29,296 nucleotides of DNA. It comes from Sphaeroforma sirkka. Lineage: Eukaryota; Opisthokonta; Ichthyosporea; Ichthyophonida. The stretch lies in the NCBI GenBank assembly GCA_001586965.3, contig LUCW03001870.1:102501-131796 (forward strand), read 5' to 3'. Of this stretch, positions 1 to 22,391 are shown piece after piece (within the stretch, counting starts at the first letter, position 1; each line of letters opens with the position of its first letter). The translations under genes were made by a program, and so were the position numbers. The notes under the pieces were generated by a model. That model saw only the letters and a program-made list of their open reading frames with translations, ran no database searches and was not told the origin of the DNA.

Positions 1-296
1 TAGAGTCTCCTAAACGGTCGCTTTTGTTTTAAGGTACGCTTGAATACGTGTATGTGTAATTGTATGATGGGTTTTGGCGATGTGTTGTGTGTGTTTGTAT
101 GCGTGAGCATTCCTTCACAACATTAATAAGGACTTATCGGCGGACGCCTTTTCATGAAGTAATTTTGGTCGATGTGTGTGTGCTTGCCTGTAATTGCGGG
201 TATTCCTGTATATAATGAATACCTGCCGGAGGTCATTGAAGGGACCTCTTGGTATTTGTATACGACTATTCAAGTGTTGATAATTGGATGCGAGTT

Positions 297-628
<332 letters not shown>

Positions 629-645
629 GTGTGTTGTCTGACCTA

Positions 646-698
646 CCATTTCTCCAGTGAACGAATACAAAGATGTTACGTATCTGTTATACTTTACC
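646..698 (+). repeat. Decayed copy of the 801 splice acceptor and exon start
   Basis: Bases 646-698 align without gaps to 789-841, offset 143. Both read CCATTTCTCCAGT then AACGAATA, and both later contain CGTATCTG. Identity is about 80% by eye. The copy includes the AG acceptor and the first codons of the NCAPG-like exon but then loses similarity, so the downstream copy at 801 is taken as the real one. Confidence 0.8.
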
Positions 699-800
699 CA
701 GTCTTCCCTTACCATATACTTCCTTCTGTGAATAAACCCCACCGCATACCTAATCTGCCTTTTATCTGCTCTGAAAACACTTACCCTGCCATTTCTCCAG

Positions 801-3192
801 TAAACGAATATCAAGTGGGTGCGTATCTGCTATACCTGACGAGCCCTGAGCAACTCAACCAGAACAATCCCAACTACTCCTCGGGTGCTAGTCTGTTTGA
901 GGCACACCACGCACTCGCCATTGTAAGTGCGTGTGACTCTCGCTTGTACATGTGTGCACATGCTTGTCTTGTATAGCCAAATAACCTAAGCAGCTCGCTG
1001 CATACCAGAAAGGGACACTCGTATACATGATATGAACCGTCCCATACTCGAGCAATTTGTGTATCAGTATTTGGTTTAAACATGTGCTATATTTGGGCGT
1101 CTATCTATTCAATGCAAGCCACTCACTTGCCGTTGTATTTATCCACTTCTCAATAGTGCCGACACCTACACACGTGAACGTATTGTACTTGTAGTTAAAT
1201 CGAGGAAAACATTCTTGATCATCGCCTAACATAGTTTGTTGTTCGTTTGTTTCCACACCTAGACCATTGCCAATGAGTGCTTACACGCTGCCAAGGATGG
1301 GGATAACTACTACATGAAGCTGTGGTCAAAGTTGCTGAATGTGATAGAGATCGACCACGAGAACCAGCAACTGGTAAAGGCCATGCGCGTGATCATCGCC
1401 GATCTGAGGAAGGAGTGCAATGACAGTGTTACACAGAAACAACTGCAAAGGGTAGGCATGCACGTGTTTGGGCTTTCCCGCTCGCGTTGGTGATAATTAT
1501 GTTATACACTAATTACCAGAAAGGTGTCTGCGAGCGGTTTGTCGTACAATTTTACCATCGCTTTGATATACATGTGCATGCTCGTGCTGGAGATCACTAA
1601 AGTTGTCGTAGTGAAGTGCACCGTAGTGAGAACAAATGGTAGGAAACGACACTCCCGTAATTCGTGTACTTGTCAGGGTTCATAACTAATAGTAATAATA
1701 CCGTTGTGAGCGTGTTAAATCATCTCAATATTTGATAGGAACTCCGAAGGATATCTTTTTATCGGAGTCTATGTGTATATACCGTGGCTCAGAATGCATA
1801 GATCATGCGTTGCATAAATATCCTGTGAGATTACCCCGCCTGTAGTCGAAGCGGCACGGAACCCGCCTACTTCAGTGTTACCAGAACGTTTGTTCATGTC
1901 TCAGAGATTGGGTCTTAAAAACTCATCAGGAAAAAAATGCTCTGGCAACACAGGTGCATTTGAAACGAACCCAACGCCTATCTCATATGGGGTGCATCGT
2001 ATTTGTTGTTTTGTATTTTGACGTATCAGTGTCAGTGCTGCCCTCAATTCGATATAGGCCGCACATGTCTGCTATCCCAACATCTATCGCAAAGCTCGTG
2101 CCTTAAACGAAAAACCACACTATCTTCATATGTCATGTAATCCAATTAGTTATGAACCCCGATTGGAAAATACTCAACCTACACCTACACCTCCACTTCT
2201 GATGTACACAGAGTGCACACCAACTAGCCGACTACGATCAAACACCGGACGACTGGATATCGCGCAGTGACATTGAGGGACTGTTTGATAACCTACTCAG
2301 GGGTCTCGATCGAGTCTTCTTGGATGGTGTAGACGAAGTGCTTGCCACAACGGCCAATACGGACGGGTCTGTGAAGCGCACCTTACGCGCACGCTCAGTA
2401 AAGGCGCCGACGAAGACGGACAACAGGTATAGACGTGATACGTGTGTTACAGGTGGATGTGGTTATGAGTTGGATCTCTATTGAGACTTGAGGTAACTTA
2501 AGGTTGTGTGTAAATGTTTTAGATGCATTCTTTTCTCACGGTGGGATGCTGAAGTGTGCAGCAGCGCCTGAGAAGCGTACGTTTCGCGTGAAAGCGCCGA
2601 AGTAGGTTGATAACAGGTGTTGTAACGTGTTACAATTTTTTAGTACCATGTCTTAAAACCCAGGAGAAGTGTAATGGGTATGACAGGTGTAATGGTAGCA
2701 CCAGAAATACGAATGCCTTGTGCACCGGTTTATTGGACAGTGTGAATGTATTTAAATGCTATACTAGTATTATGCGCCATATCATGTTTGGTCGTCGCAC
2801 AACTTTGCTAATCAGATATTAATCTGTAGCTGCTTCAGATCTGTCTAGGGATTTTACTGGCGACATGTATTGCGAGTTTTCGTTCCACGATAACACTTCG
2901 AGTGTAAAGCATGCACGTGCATACATCATGCTTCATGCACGAAAGAGATCTAGGATGCGCTTATGCACGTGTGTGCATGTACACAAATAAGCGTGCTCAT
3001 TTAGTTGCATTCTCATGCGTACATCTCAACTATATAAAGGCACTGAATTTTGTACACAATTCTGTGTATACAAAACCCTATAGCGATTCTGAGGCGGCAA
3101 GTGATGAGAGCGATGAAGAATCTGAGAGTGAGGCGGATATACAAGAAGCTGATCTTGACGATCCCGAGAGTACAGATGAAGAAATGGCGTAG
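801..3192 (+). CDS. NCAPG: Condensin complex subunit 3 (CAP-G/NCAPG-like), C-terminal part
   Basis: Four exons join with matching phases: 801-922, 1263-1451, 2212-2426 and 3084-3192 (stop TAG 3190-3192). The first exon begins mid-codon after a TTTCTCCAG acceptor, so the 5' part of the gene lies left of the window. The product (about 210 residues seen) starts [16 protein letters not shown] and continues through [12 protein letters not shown], which I align from memory with the C-terminal Cnd3 region of CAP-G (human ...NNVAELLIDLTRP... and LAMKICNEIL). It ends in a basic stretch ([14 protein letters not shown]) and then a Ser/Asp/Glu-rich tail, as CAP-G proteins do. CAP-G is the HEAT-repeat, DNA-contacting subunit of condensin, which compacts mitotic chromosomes with SMC2/SMC4. 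Similarity is moderate and only the tail is visible, so another HEAT-repeat chromosomal protein is possible. Confidence 0.68.
1099..1140 (+). repeat. Decayed copy of the first exon end and donor
   Basis: CTATTCAATGCAAGCCACTC (from 1105) aligns with the end of the first exon, CTGTTTGAGGCACACCACGC (from 893). The similarity runs on through the donor (GCCATTGTAAGT against GCCGTTGTATTT). I count 25 of 36 matching positions, offset 212. The donor GT is retained but the rest of the donor consensus is lost. Confidence 0.5.
2568..2634 (+). repeat. Decayed copy of the third exon end and donor
   Basis: This intronic stretch matches the end of exon 2212-2426 and the start of its intron in order: GAAGCGYAC, CGCG, AAAGCGCCGA / AAGGCGCCGA, AACAGGT and ACGTGTTAC / ACGTGTGTTAC. 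The copy is shortened, about 65 bp against 80 bp, so it has lost some bases. It keeps an AACAG|GT donor-like junction. Confidence 0.75.
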
Positions 3193-3292
3193 AGAATTAA
3201 TGGATGTACGAGCCTATTAGTCAAAATATAGTGCTAACATGCCTCTTAGGCATTGATATTGCATTTCCTTGAGCAAATGTATATCGGTTACT

Positions 3293-3298
3293 ATTAAA
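3293..3298 (+). terminator. Possible ATTAAA poly(A) signal of the NCAPG-like gene
   Basis: ATTAAA lies about 100 bp after the stop codon at 3192, just before the AT-repeat array. No canonical AATAAA was seen between the two. This is position and motif only. Confidence 0.3.
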
Positions 3299-3400
3299 GA
3301 AAGTTGTATGATATAGACATACAAAAACCTGAATTGTTTATGAAGTGAGATAGGTATAGAATAGATGAAGTATTGTTGATGGAAACAATTGAATTGAGGT

Positions 3401-4937
<1,537 letters not shown>

Positions 4938-5489
4938 GTCAGTTAGAAATTACCCATCGGGATTGAATAATTGTTTTCGGGACTATATGACCGGTTGTAA
5001 CTGTCCCCGTGTTTGTTATACTTACACTCTCAATCGCATGTGCCCCAACCAAATCGGTCGTTAATTCCGGGATCGATACATAACCCGTGGGTGCAACACC
5101 ATTTGTTCTTACCAATGATCCGTCCAAGTAGGTTGTGTCGAGGGTAGTTGCGAAGATCGCGCTTATCCGTCTATCATCGAGACCGTTATTGAACCAAATG
5201 CTTTGGGTCGTTGGTGCGCTGTAAAGTAATGCGGTGGTTGTGGATGTATAAATTCTCGGTCCGGAAACAAATTCAAGTTGATATGCCGCTTTTAGGCTGT
5301 TTCGCCGTTAATGTCGTCTAAACCGGTTTCCAATGAACCCAGCCGACTAGAAAATTCCGTGAGAATAGTTGAAAGTGCTTCCGTCGGTGAGTAAATTTTT
5401 ACAACATAGTCGTAAGCATCTACAAAACCCCGATAGTTATAAAGACGAATTCTTCTTTATCAAAGATCGGTAGGGATTTTGTTTTTTGA

Positions 5490-5912
5490 AAACCCCTAAA
5501 AACTCCCATACCAGCGCATACGTCTTCTTCGCGGTGCTTCTCAACTCCATGATAGCTGTGGCTAGCGCTCTACAATTCTCATAGGCCGTTTCATTATAGA
5601 TTTTAAAGCCTCGTCGGCTTCTATATCGAATTCAAGCTGTTTTAACTTCTCCTCGGCGGAGTCGACATATTTGTTGACACTTTCAAGGGTTTCCAGTTTC
5701 GTCCTTAAGTGTGAATTCAGATGTGATAGTTCCCTAGTTGACGACATCGTTTCTGGTATTCTGATTTCTCGATCGGGGGGGGGGGGGGTATATATTTTTA
5801 AACCCTAAAAAAACTCCCATACCAGCGCATACGTCTTCTTCGCGGTGTTTCTCAACTCCATCCATGGTAGCTGTGACTAGCGCTCTACAGTCCTCATAGG
5901 CCGTTTCATATA
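5490..5912. repeat. Direct duplication of about 110 bp inside the relic
   Basis: Copy one (about 5490-5596) and copy two (about 5800-5912) both read ACTCCCATACCAGCGCATAC, then CTTCTTCGCGGTG, then the same GCTCTACA..CTCATAGGCCG stretch, at over 85% identity by eye and a spacing of about 310 bp. Each copy is entered from the left through a CCCTAAAA-like motif resembling the telomere-type repeat at 7010. Confidence 0.9.
5775..5788 (+). repeat. Homopolymer run of 14 G
   Basis: A run of fourteen G residues follows GATC at 5771-5774. It is the only long G homopolymer in the window and sits at the left edge of the second duplicate copy. It can form a G-quadruplex in principle, and its length may be a sequencing artefact. 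Confidence 0.9.
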
Positions 5913-6170
5913 ACGCGTCCATCCCCATTTGCCTCTTCTGATAGATATCTCTGAGACCTCTTTGTTCTATCAACGGACCCATGCTTACTGAGTATTTGGC
6001 CGTATAACCGCAACAAATTGGCAATCAATTAAAACGAATAGCAGCCAAATAAACCAATTCTTAGTCGCCAATTAACACGTCAAAGATCGTAGCAAACTAA
6101 AATGAGGCACTATTAAACTGCAACGCTATATGTGTACAATAAAATATTTATCTGCATAGTTTTTTTCTGC

Positions 6171-6389
6171 TTAAGGTGCAATTGAAAGTGCTTCAATTTT
6201 CCTGTCATCTTCAAAATTTTCTATCAATTCAGAAAGCGGCGACAGGAGATAGGCATTTCTTTGATAGAATTGATCTTGGCAAAGGTGGAATCTGGTAATA
6301 TGGTTCAAACAAAGCACTGGATTACCATATAATCCAGTCACATAACACGAATGTACAAAGACATATTCTCGAACGAAGACATTATTTTC
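6171..6389 (-). pseudogene. Unrecognised open segment of 72 codons without a start codon
   Basis: A minus-strand frame runs open from a stop at 6390-6392 to a stop at 6171-6173. It has balanced protein-like composition (VFVREYVFVHSCYVTGLYG, later AYLLSPLSELIENFEDDRKI). It contains no ATG. It could be an exon end or a fragment of the neighbouring relics. I recognise no family. Codon use looks real rather than repeat-driven, but 72 codons is not decisive. Confidence 0.3.
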
Positions 6390-6814
6390 TTATCTTAAAC
6401 ATTCTCGCTCAAAGCAAAAGTACTCTCGAATCGGCAAGAAGTAATTAAAACGTTATAGGATATTAAAAACAACCATATACCGCGTTGGTAGCTGGCATCT
6501 CATGAAATGGCAATACTTCATAGACTGCTTAGTTAAATGAATCCGCTTTTTGACTATAGTTGATGCACGTCCGTGTCCCTTTTAGACATAAATACTTTCC
6601 GGTACAATACATAGTAAACTCTCCCAAGTGTTGATACTCGTCGGATCTTAGTCTTCAATACTACAGGACTACTGGGTGTTTATGTGGTCGCTCCACCTCT
6701 TTCAACAATCGCTGCCTGACTTTTTCTTCAATTAATCGTCTTTACTTGCTCAAGGGTGACAGAGAAGTCATCGTTTGATACAATTATGGCGATTGCAGCA
6801 CTTGCTCGAACACC

Positions 6815-6991
6815 ATTAGGTATTTGTTTGAGGTATCGTCGTGGCGTCGATAGAAGTGATTGTATCTGCGGACTATTCCTTACTGACATCCCCATCGTTT
6901 GTTGCTGTTCGATGAGGTATTGTTAGGTATCGTTGTTGCGTCGATACAAGTGATTGCATCTGCGGACTATTCCCTACTGACATCCCCGTCG
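6815..6991 (+). repeat. Two tandem units of about 94 bp
   Basis: Unit one (core 6831-6897) and unit two (core 6925-6991) share AGGTATCGTYGTKGCGTCGA, then AGTGATTGYATCTGCGGACTA, then CTACTGACATCCCCRTCG or a close variant. Identity is about 90% by eye. The second unit ends 19 bp before the telomere-like array, so this could be a subtelomeric-type repeat (inference). Confidence 0.9.
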
Positions 6992-7009
6992 AAGTCTTTT
7001 GTTTTTAAA

Positions 7010-7098
7010 TAGGGTTTAGGGTTTTAGGGTTTTAGGGTTTTAGGGTTTCAGGTTTTAGGGTTTAGGGTTTTAGGGTTTTAATCTAACCCTAAAATAAT
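7010..7098 (+). repeat. Interstitial telomere-like array (TTTAGGG/TTTTAGGG), inverted at its end
   Basis: From 7010 to about 7080 there are about nine units of TTTAGGG or TTTTAGGG, one degenerate (TTTCAGG). They are followed by TTTTAATCT and then AACCCTAAAAT at 7085-7095, which is the same motif on the other strand. The G-rich strand points right. Such 7-8 bp units are known telomere repeats in plants (TTTAGGG) and some green algae (TTTTAGGG). The telomere sequence of this organism is unknown. Confidence 0.85.
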
Positions 7099-7964
7099 CT
7101 GACTCCAAAATACTAGGGCATCTCGTAAAGTTTTCTTTTCTGATCTTTACAAATGAAGATGCTCGTACATCTTGCGTCGAGTTTAAAGACTCAAGATCCT
7201 TGTACAATGGTTGTAAGTTGTAACTGGCAATATCACTATATACAGTTTCAGCGTGAAGTAGTGAATAGGCCATACCTCAGCTGAAGATGATATGCTTGAA
7301 TCTCGTCTGCTAGTTTTCTCAATTGTGATATGCTTGAATCTCGTCTGCTAGTTTTCTCAATTGTACTTCTTACCTCATATTTCGGTCCCAATGATTTCGG
7401 AACATAATCTTGACATCGTCTCTTATAGAAGCTTAAAAGTCAAATATATGTTTTCAGGAATCCGTCAGGGTGCCATCGTCAGCTTGGATATTAATTTGGC
7501 GATCAATCCACTATCGATTTCTTTGAGATGTTTTGTGCTTGTCAATTTCTCCTGGTGTATTTTGCCCCCTTATCGCCCCAAAGACCATGCTTCAGATCAT
7601 CTCCTTCGGACCCTCCAATAGTGCCGTAATTGCTGTACAGTTACAGTCTTTACGTTTTACTATCAAATACACGCCAATCCACCGCAGCCCACAATTATAT
7701 TTTAGTACTTCCTGTGCTTGTGTTAGTTTTCGCAATCTTTAGCGTTCTATTTAAGTAGATGGATCTCTGCGCACAAATATGCAACATGTTTATTATCGGT
7801 TTACTGTCATATTGTGGTTCTTGTATATCTTGCACCGCTTCTTTATAGTCCGCGTTTATAGAGAGTTTTAAAATGCTTAGCTGTGTAGCAACGCCTTCAG
7901 TGTGTAGTGTGAACTTCGAAGGAATTATTCTAAGTTCTACTATATTGGAATAAATATAAGACAA
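7070..7964 (-). pseudogene. Possible minus-strand coding relic, unrecognised
   Basis: Two minus-strand open segments have protein-like composition: 7695-7964 (includes TEGVATQLSILKLSINADYK) and 7070-7273 (includes LLHAETVYSDIASYNLQPLY). The stretch between them also gives short protein-like pieces. The left segment ends inside the telomere-like array. No splice model or family was found. It may continue the same broken insert as 4938-6389 or be independent. Confidence that it was once coding is low to moderate. Confidence 0.28.
7289..7364. repeat. Perfect 38-bp tandem duplication
   Basis: The 38-bp unit beginning GATATGCTTGAATCTCGTCT occurs twice without a mismatch at 7289-7326 and 7327-7364, so the duplication is recent or an assembly artefact. 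Confidence 0.97.
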
Positions 7965-8322
7965 TCAAGTCATTTAGGATTTAGTAGTGGTAGCTTGTGT
8001 CAGAATAATTAAGGCTGCCTCATGGTAAGAGTCTTGATACCCTTGACCACACAGAACTTACCACTAAAGACTATATTCGTTATTGTCATTGGTTATATTA
8101 AGGGTTCATAGCTCACTTGGCCTCATTGTAGACAAGTAAATCTATGTGAACCATAATAGTTATAAATATACGCCCTTCTGAAGAAAAGCTAAAGAAAAGG
8201 AAAATACATTGTAACTTAATGGTTGGCGGGAGGACTAAATCCATATTTGTAGTGGTTCAGTGTGCACGTACCCCAATAGTACCAAACGGAGAGTTGCAGA
8301 GTTTTGTAAAACCCGCAAATGG

Positions 8323-8366
8323 GCGCTGGATGCGCGCTGGATGCGCGCTGGATGCGCTCTGGATGC
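8323..8366 (+). repeat. 11-bp minisatellite, four units
   Basis: Three identical units GCGCTGGATGC are followed by one variant unit GCTCTGGATGC, head to tail. Confidence 0.95.
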
Positions 8367-8985
8367 TTGTTGAGCGAAATGGTCAAGTGCCTATCTTTTG
8401 GTTCAAATTCACTATGGACTCAGATAGATAGCCGAAATGATTTTACTTGCATGGCATGAGCAACAAAGCTGAATGTACAGAAATCATTGAACCTGATTTT
8501 TGCAACGTCTGAATTGTTCCTATAATAATCATACATCGAGAAGATCCAGCCAATGGAAGAAAATGAATTCTTTCCCAACATGATACAAGTTTCAACATCA
8601 ATGCTGTTTCGATGTTTTATAAATATAAATTGCTAAAGCAAGGCTGAAAACGTACTGCTGATATGAAATTCACTGGGTGATGACCTGCCACTGAGACGGG
8701 CATTTGCATTGCTAAAGGTTGTAGCGGTTTCCACGCCCGAAAGTACGATCATGTTCCCATTCAATTAAGCACATACATCGAACAAATGCGTATATGTGAA
8801 TATACAAAATATTGTTGTACACTTGTGATTTTGCAAGTCTATATAATTATGAATCGCGTGCCAAATTACAATGACAACACTCAGTAAAATTAGGGTACCC
8901 AGTATAATATAATACACAGCGAGGTGAAGTTCAATGAGATATCAGAAGGGAGAAATTAAGAAACAGCCATTAATACACATTTTTT

Positions 8986-9060
8986 TACGCCTATCAATCA
9001 ATGGGTCAGCAGCAAGCAACCGGATTTCAGCACACCCAATACGAAAGTTAAGTGTTCAAC
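8986..9060 (+). ncRNA. Possible decayed 5S rRNA-like fragment
   Basis: CAGCAGCAAGCAACCGGATT followed about 25 bp later by AAAGTTAAGTGTTC recalls the 5S rRNA order CAGCA..GCACCGGAT..CAGTTAAGCGTG, which includes the pol III A-box region. The downstream half of 5S (GGGTGACC and the closing stem) is not seen, so at best this is a relic or a 5S-derived SINE head. The similarity is from memory and may be chance. Confidence 0.15.
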
Positions 9061-9691
9061 AATACATATTTAGTATTTGTATAGTTTTCTGGCAGAATAT
9101 GTCCATAGGTATTGTGATTGTGCATATGTACGATTAACAATCAAGTCGGATGGCATATGGTTGAACTTAAGAGATACTCTATCGATCTGCAACAGATTTG
9201 TGTTTTTTTATAGATATAACTTCATAAGAATTTGTCTGTGTTAAGCGAAAATACTCATTATATCAATATATATATATATCGGGTTCAAATATGACCGTGC
9301 ATTATGTTTTCCGAACTGTGATTGCTATTCTTAAATTGCAGCGTCGTTATGCAATCAAACGGCTTTGCAATCAATATCTGGAAAGCAACTATACGTATAT
9401 GTTTACTATATCAGTGTCGGTTTGTGTAAAAGAAGGTGTCTGCGGGTATAGCTAGGTTGAAGCCAACTATGATTGGTCGCCAACAAAACTGGTTTCACCA
9501 GTTTCACCTATTAATTAGTCTACCAAAAATTTAATATTTAGAGCGGTGTCGTTCTTGTAGAATCATACGCACTCAATCTCCGCACTCTTCAGCTAATACG
9601 TCTTTTAACTATTATCACTAAAAAAGTTCTTTCTGGGAGTTTATTGTGGTTTTAATGTAACTTGCCTGATACAAGTTTGGAAATTCACCAG

Positions 9692-9743
<52 letters not shown>

Positions 9744-9752
9744 CATATATAT
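9692..9752. repeat. (TA)n tract
   Basis: About 60 bp of alternating TA with two TATATGTATA or TATACATATA variants that make it nearly self-complementary. Confidence 0.9.
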
Positions 9753-9780
9753 GTAAATAGAAAACCATCAAGTTTTCGTG

Positions 9781-10430
9781 TCCAGTGGCTTCCACAATAC
9801 ATGCGATATCACGTTCGGAGTCTTTTACCCTCAACGACTGAAAGTATCAGAGTTCGAGTCTAAGATTAGCGTCCAACACCGTGAGGGCAAAGTCACCGTT
9901 GCTTTTATCCATAACTTCAGCAAGTTATAGAGATGATTGAAGGGCCCGATCACCCTCTACGGCGACGCCAGTTTCACAGGTGAGACCAAAGGGCTGACCT
10001 ATTTTGGTTCGATAATGATCCGTGATAGCGTCTGTCACGTGGACACGCTCATGAGACAAGTCCAGATGTGTGCATCGTTGCTCGACGTGTATCGGACGAA
10101 AGGGAAAGCAACTCCTGTTCCAGCGCGATAGGAATGTGTTCTTCAATATATTTCGCAACACGGTCGAACAGCGGCCCTGGGCCGGGTGGATGAGGTATAT
10201 AGGCGCAACTATCGCACACACAGGGTCATCTACCCGGCACATACACGTGAACCACGGGATTTCCCGCGCCAACGGATGTCCCTGGAGCAGTTAGACTTTC
10301 TGTTGTACTATGGAAACACAACAATACTCTGTAGCTGTCAAGTCAACAGTGAATTACTACTATACCAGGTTTCGACATATTTGATTATCTACGATGTGGC
10401 TGTAGGGTCATATTATGTATAGGTTAAACA
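9781..10430 (+). pseudogene. Unrecognised coding relic, broken
   Basis: GC content rises here relative to the flanks, and the plus strand gives protein-like pieces: beta-rich around 9781-9930 (HREGKVTVAFIHNF), around 9937-10130 (LYGDASFTGETKGLTYFGSI) and around 10140-10320 in another frame (MSLEQLDFLLYYGN). The frame is not intact and there are several breaks. Possible splice sites do not give consistent phases. The minus strand also has an open stretch (9925-10272), which I take to be a shadow but cannot exclude. No family was recognised, so it may be a host pseudogene or an element fragment. Confidence 0.35.
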
Positions 10431-10680
10431 ACAGCCTCCTTCAAAGCAAAAAATCTCAATTTTGAAGTAGTCGAATACGAAATGGCCACTTTTGTCGGCG
10501 GAGTACTTTACCATGATTAGAAAGGCATATCATGCTGTTTGCTAAGTGCATGGTCCATGCAATACTTTATGTATATGGTCAACCCCTTACAGTATAGGCA
10601 AATTCGAACAAGCATCGCAAGAAGACCGTTACACCTGAAGATTCAATATAGAGTATACTTTAATTGATCCTAGTTTATAG

Positions 10681-10733
10681 ATACCTGCACCACAACTACA
10701 AGTCAGGCGCCGCTATAAATACCTGTACCACAA

Positions 10734-10756
<23 letters not shown>
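10681..10756. repeat. 38-bp tandem duplication at the end of the LCCL gene
   Basis: ATACCTGYACCACAACTACA followed by AGTCAGGYGCCGC occurs at 10681-10718 and 10719-10756. The right copy contains the terminal codons and stop (TAG, 10734-10736) of the last exon on the minus strand. The left copy lies just beyond the stop. Confidence 0.95.

Positions 10757-22391
<11,635 letters not shown>

Larger units (their letters stand above)
4938..6024 (-). pseudogene. Unrecognised coding relic, broken; possibly virus-like
   Basis: The minus strand carries protein-like sequence over most of this interval but no single intact frame. From right to left it shows a segment rich in charged residues (MGPLIEQRGLRDIYQKRQMG), a coiled-coil-like stretch around 5562-5747 (SSTRELSHLNSHLRTKLETL), and a Thr/Ser/Gly-rich beta-type tail ending at 4938 (GYVSIPELTTDLVGAHAIES). 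The Thr-rich tail after a coiled coil recalls a fibre or structural virion protein, but I recognise no family and the virus link is a guess. It looks broken, with several breaks. No introns with convincing splice sites were found. It contains an internal duplication listed separately. Confidence 0.4.
7965..9690. other. No supported gene
   Basis: Six-frame reading gives only short open segments without splice sites or recognisable motifs. The stretch holds one small minisatellite (8323-8366) and a weak 5S-rRNA-like fragment (about 8986-9060). Confidence 0.5.
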
